Shown piece after piece: positions 13,443 to 64,000 of a stretch of DNA of 64,000 nucleotides; position 1 is the first letter of the stretch; the number at the start of each line of letters is the position of its first letter. This stretch comes from Thysanoteuthis rhombus (lineage: Eukaryota; Mollusca; Cephalopoda; Oegopsida; Thysanoteuthidae): the NCBI GenBank assembly GCA_963457665.1, contig OY735213.1, forward strand, positions 48,601,785-48,665,784, read 5' to 3'. The notes below the pieces were generated by a model. It was not told where the DNA came from, ran no database searches, and was given only the letters and a program-made list of their open reading frames with translations. The translations under genes were made by a program, and so were the position numbers.

Positions 13443-13480
13443 ACTTTCATTGGCAGATGTATGCACTCTCTGGGTGGTGT
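13443..13480 (+). repeat. R8 ancient repeat, end fragment
   Basis: ctttcattggcagatgtatg followed by cactctctgggtg. Confidence 0.5.
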
Positions 13481-14905
13481 CTATTTTTGCTCATGTTTTT
13501 TGAACATCCTAAGAATATGTAACCAAAACGAGTATTGACAAAGAAATTAACACCAAAAATTATTAGGATTGTTTTAGTTCACATGAATTTAGCAAACAAC
13601 TATTTTAGACCTTAGAATTACATTCTTAGAAATAATGTTTTCCTATTGTACTTGTTCACCTCAAAATGTAGAAACCAAGTTTAATTTTAGAACAAGTGTT
13701 TTACTCATTTTTGTGACATGCCTCACTTAACAGAGCAAGCTTCTTCAGAAAAGTAAATTTAATTTCTAAGAAAATTAAGTCATCCACCCTTCATTTATCC
13801 CTGTAGTTCCATTCACCTGCAAAATAATTTCATTCACTCTTGGGTGAACCTTTCACCTGTTTATGAATCACTGACTTGATGTGTTCATCAGTGTTGCAAA
13901 CTAAAAAAAAATTTTGCCTTAGTTTAAATGCCAATAAGACTAAAATATCCAAGACAATCCAAAATGAGGTTTTAAAAAAAAAAATGGCTGAAATAACCAC
14001 ACTAATTAAGTTATCTTTGGTCTGCCAAAACGAAAAAAAGTGCTAAAATTGACAGCACTAATGTTAATATGATAGTCCAATGATATAATGTGGATGTTGG
14101 GGTCCAAGAAAGTGATGCATAAAAACTGCAGAAGTGTAGCCATTTTGAAACTATATCTTCTTATTTTGGAGCTGTATTAATTTTGGGGGGTCAATCATGC
14201 TGTTGTAATAAGGAAAGTGTTTCTTGCGAAATATCCTCTATTCATGACTGCACAAAATAAACAATGATTCATATCCAGAGATCAAACTGCCTCCAAAAAT
14301 GGAGAATTTATAATAATAATCAATGTTTTTACCATCATGAAGCCAGATTATTGTACTAAAAAAAAAGGTTAAAAACTGACAAATTTTATGTCGAGTAATA
14401 TTCTATTAAGTGCTAACCAAGTGATTTGCACACCTTTGTTTTCATTCTAAATTTAGTAATATTAACCCGCCTCCCAAAGAAAAGAAATGTTGAAAGATAG
14501 CGTCATAGACAGTCTCTAAAAAACCTGTTTACCGTACACTTTGGTTAATATGCTGCATGTTTGAGAATAAACACACAAGCACAAATACGCAATAATTTAC
14601 CATGTAGCAAGATAAAATTAACACCTGGTGATGTATATCCATCTGAAGGGAGTAACTACCAGATGAGATACACCGGACTAATATATTCCATCTTGTTGAG
14701 GCTCAGCAACAAGATTAAATACTTCAAAATGATTGCTGAAACAATCTCTATTCATGTTATGTTTTGGTGACCCTGTATGGCTCTGTTTCATCCTAGTTTT
14801 TCTTTGTGTATGATCTGAAATTCGAAAATTTAAGAAAAAAAATTTCTTTCTATTTATGTATATATTTATCATTATTTTCTATACATGTATTTATTTATGT
14901 TACAG

Positions 14906-63228
<48,323 letters not shown>

Positions 63229-64000
63229 GTAAGTATCCAGTTAACCATTTGTGCATACATGTCTGTCAGGAGAGGAAACTCCTGTCAAACCTATGACCTT
63301 GGGGCCTTGCTTCTATTAGTACCATCCCAGTGGACCATGGGATGCAAGTAGCAAAAGTTCATTGTGAAGACTGGAGAATCATTCCGCACACAGGTCCCAC
63401 CATCTACGGTATCAAATTGTGGAAAATTTTCCATAAAATCTAAATTTGCAAAGCCAAGCCATTTATAACATACTATTGTTTTGGGTGTTTTCCTAATTTT
63501 CATGTAGTATGTTTCCTTTGTACTATTTTGCCAAGTTTATTAAGACTGACCTGCAAAGCACCAAGAGGTTGTCAATTAATTAGTTCTATACAGAATGGAT
63601 CACTTTCAGAAATTATCATGCACACGCACACACAGTGGAGGGCCTATCTAGGATTTTAAGCTGAAGAGGGGAGGGACCAAATGGTAAAAAGGCTTATCTT
63701 TCAAATAAATATGTGAAAAAGAAAAATTGAAAACATCAAAAGCAATGAATTGGTACGTGATCCAACATTTTTCACTTATTTTCGAGTTGAAGCTCTTCAG
63801 CTCCAGAATAAAAAAAATGTGAAGTGAAAAAAAAAAATTATCATTTCAATTCGATCCTAGACGAAACCAATAAATCAGAAAATTCATGAAGAATTAGGAT
63901 AACATTTCGCATATATTAGATTAAAAACAAAATATCTAGATATCTTAAAAAGATATTTTAAGTGTGTTCTGATTACACTGAGCATATTATTATGGTTAAT
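63229..64000 (+). other. Start of ROCK intron 13
   Basis: Sequence after the exon 13 donor. No further exon, acceptor-linked coding stretch or named repeat is recognised before the window ends. Confidence 0.75.

Larger units (their letters stand above)
1..14905. other. Stretch upstream of first recognised exon; probable 5' intron of ROCK
   Basis: I see no coding exon here. The exon encoding the DNFLSRY-type segment expected just before exon 1 was searched for by eye and not found, so this is most likely intron whose 5' exon lies to the left, but a missed short exon is possible. The longest open frames (about 100 codons, such as 5103-5402 and 7979-8302) show no family resemblance and look like chance frames. 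The stretch holds old R8 repeats (470-2420), an R1 copy (3886-4343), C-family fragments, an R5 copy (6658-7000), a hAT-like MITE (9205-9545), a CR1-like relic (10060-10350) and a cluster of R1 copies (10780-12235). Elsewhere it is anonymous AT-rich sequence. Confidence 0.6.

Overview
The window is AT-rich eukaryotic (metazoan) nuclear DNA holding one recognisable protein-coding gene: part of a Rho-associated coiled-coil kinase (ROCK) gene on the + strand. I joined 13 consecutive coding exons by reading frame and GT-AG splice sites, from 14906 to 63228. They total 1,424 coding bases (474 codons plus a split codon), about 2% of the window. The encoded segment runs from just before the kinase glycine-rich loop, through the whole catalytic domain and AGC C-terminal tail, into the start of the long coiled coil. 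The first N-terminal exons, the rest of the coiled coil, the Rho-binding region and the PH/C1 module are not found here and should lie outside the window. All kinase motifs are intact ([36 protein letters not shown]), so this is a functional-looking gene rather than a pseudogene.

The organism is most likely a lophotrochozoan, probably a mollusc. The reasons are the ROCK wording (for example [32 protein letters not shown]), GT-AG introns of 0.7-8.8 kb, base composition, recurrent gggaggtaa / gggagataa motifs, and many long (TA)n tracts. This placement is inference.

Layout. 1-14905: no exon recognised; this is probably a 5' intron. It holds old interspersed repeats, a frameshifted CR1-like LINE relic, a hAT-like MITE and three copies of an unclassified repeat family (called R1 here), one of them split by a truncated RTE-like LINE. 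14906-26411: kinase N-lobe exons 1-3, separated by introns with an R6 repeat, a 15-unit 32-bp minisatellite, a 190-bp tandem duplication, SINE-like copies and a 666-bp TC-rich tract. 31762-44286: exons 4-8 (catalytic loop, DFG, activation segment, C-lobe). 48551-50032: exon 9 (AGC tail, hydrophobic motif) and a 28-nt microexon 10 needed to keep frame. 58521-63228: exons 11-13 (coiled coil).

I see no CRISPR, operon, viral or toxin system. The items most worth a second look are the frame-critical microexon between kinase and coiled coil, several apparently unnamed repeat families (R1, R3, R4, R5, R6, R7, C) recognised by comparing the window with itself, nested insertions that give relative ages, a minisatellite with a one-way sequence gradient, and two very long polypyrimidine tracts inside introns. 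Family labels R1-R10 and C are mine; all repeat boundaries are estimates by eye.
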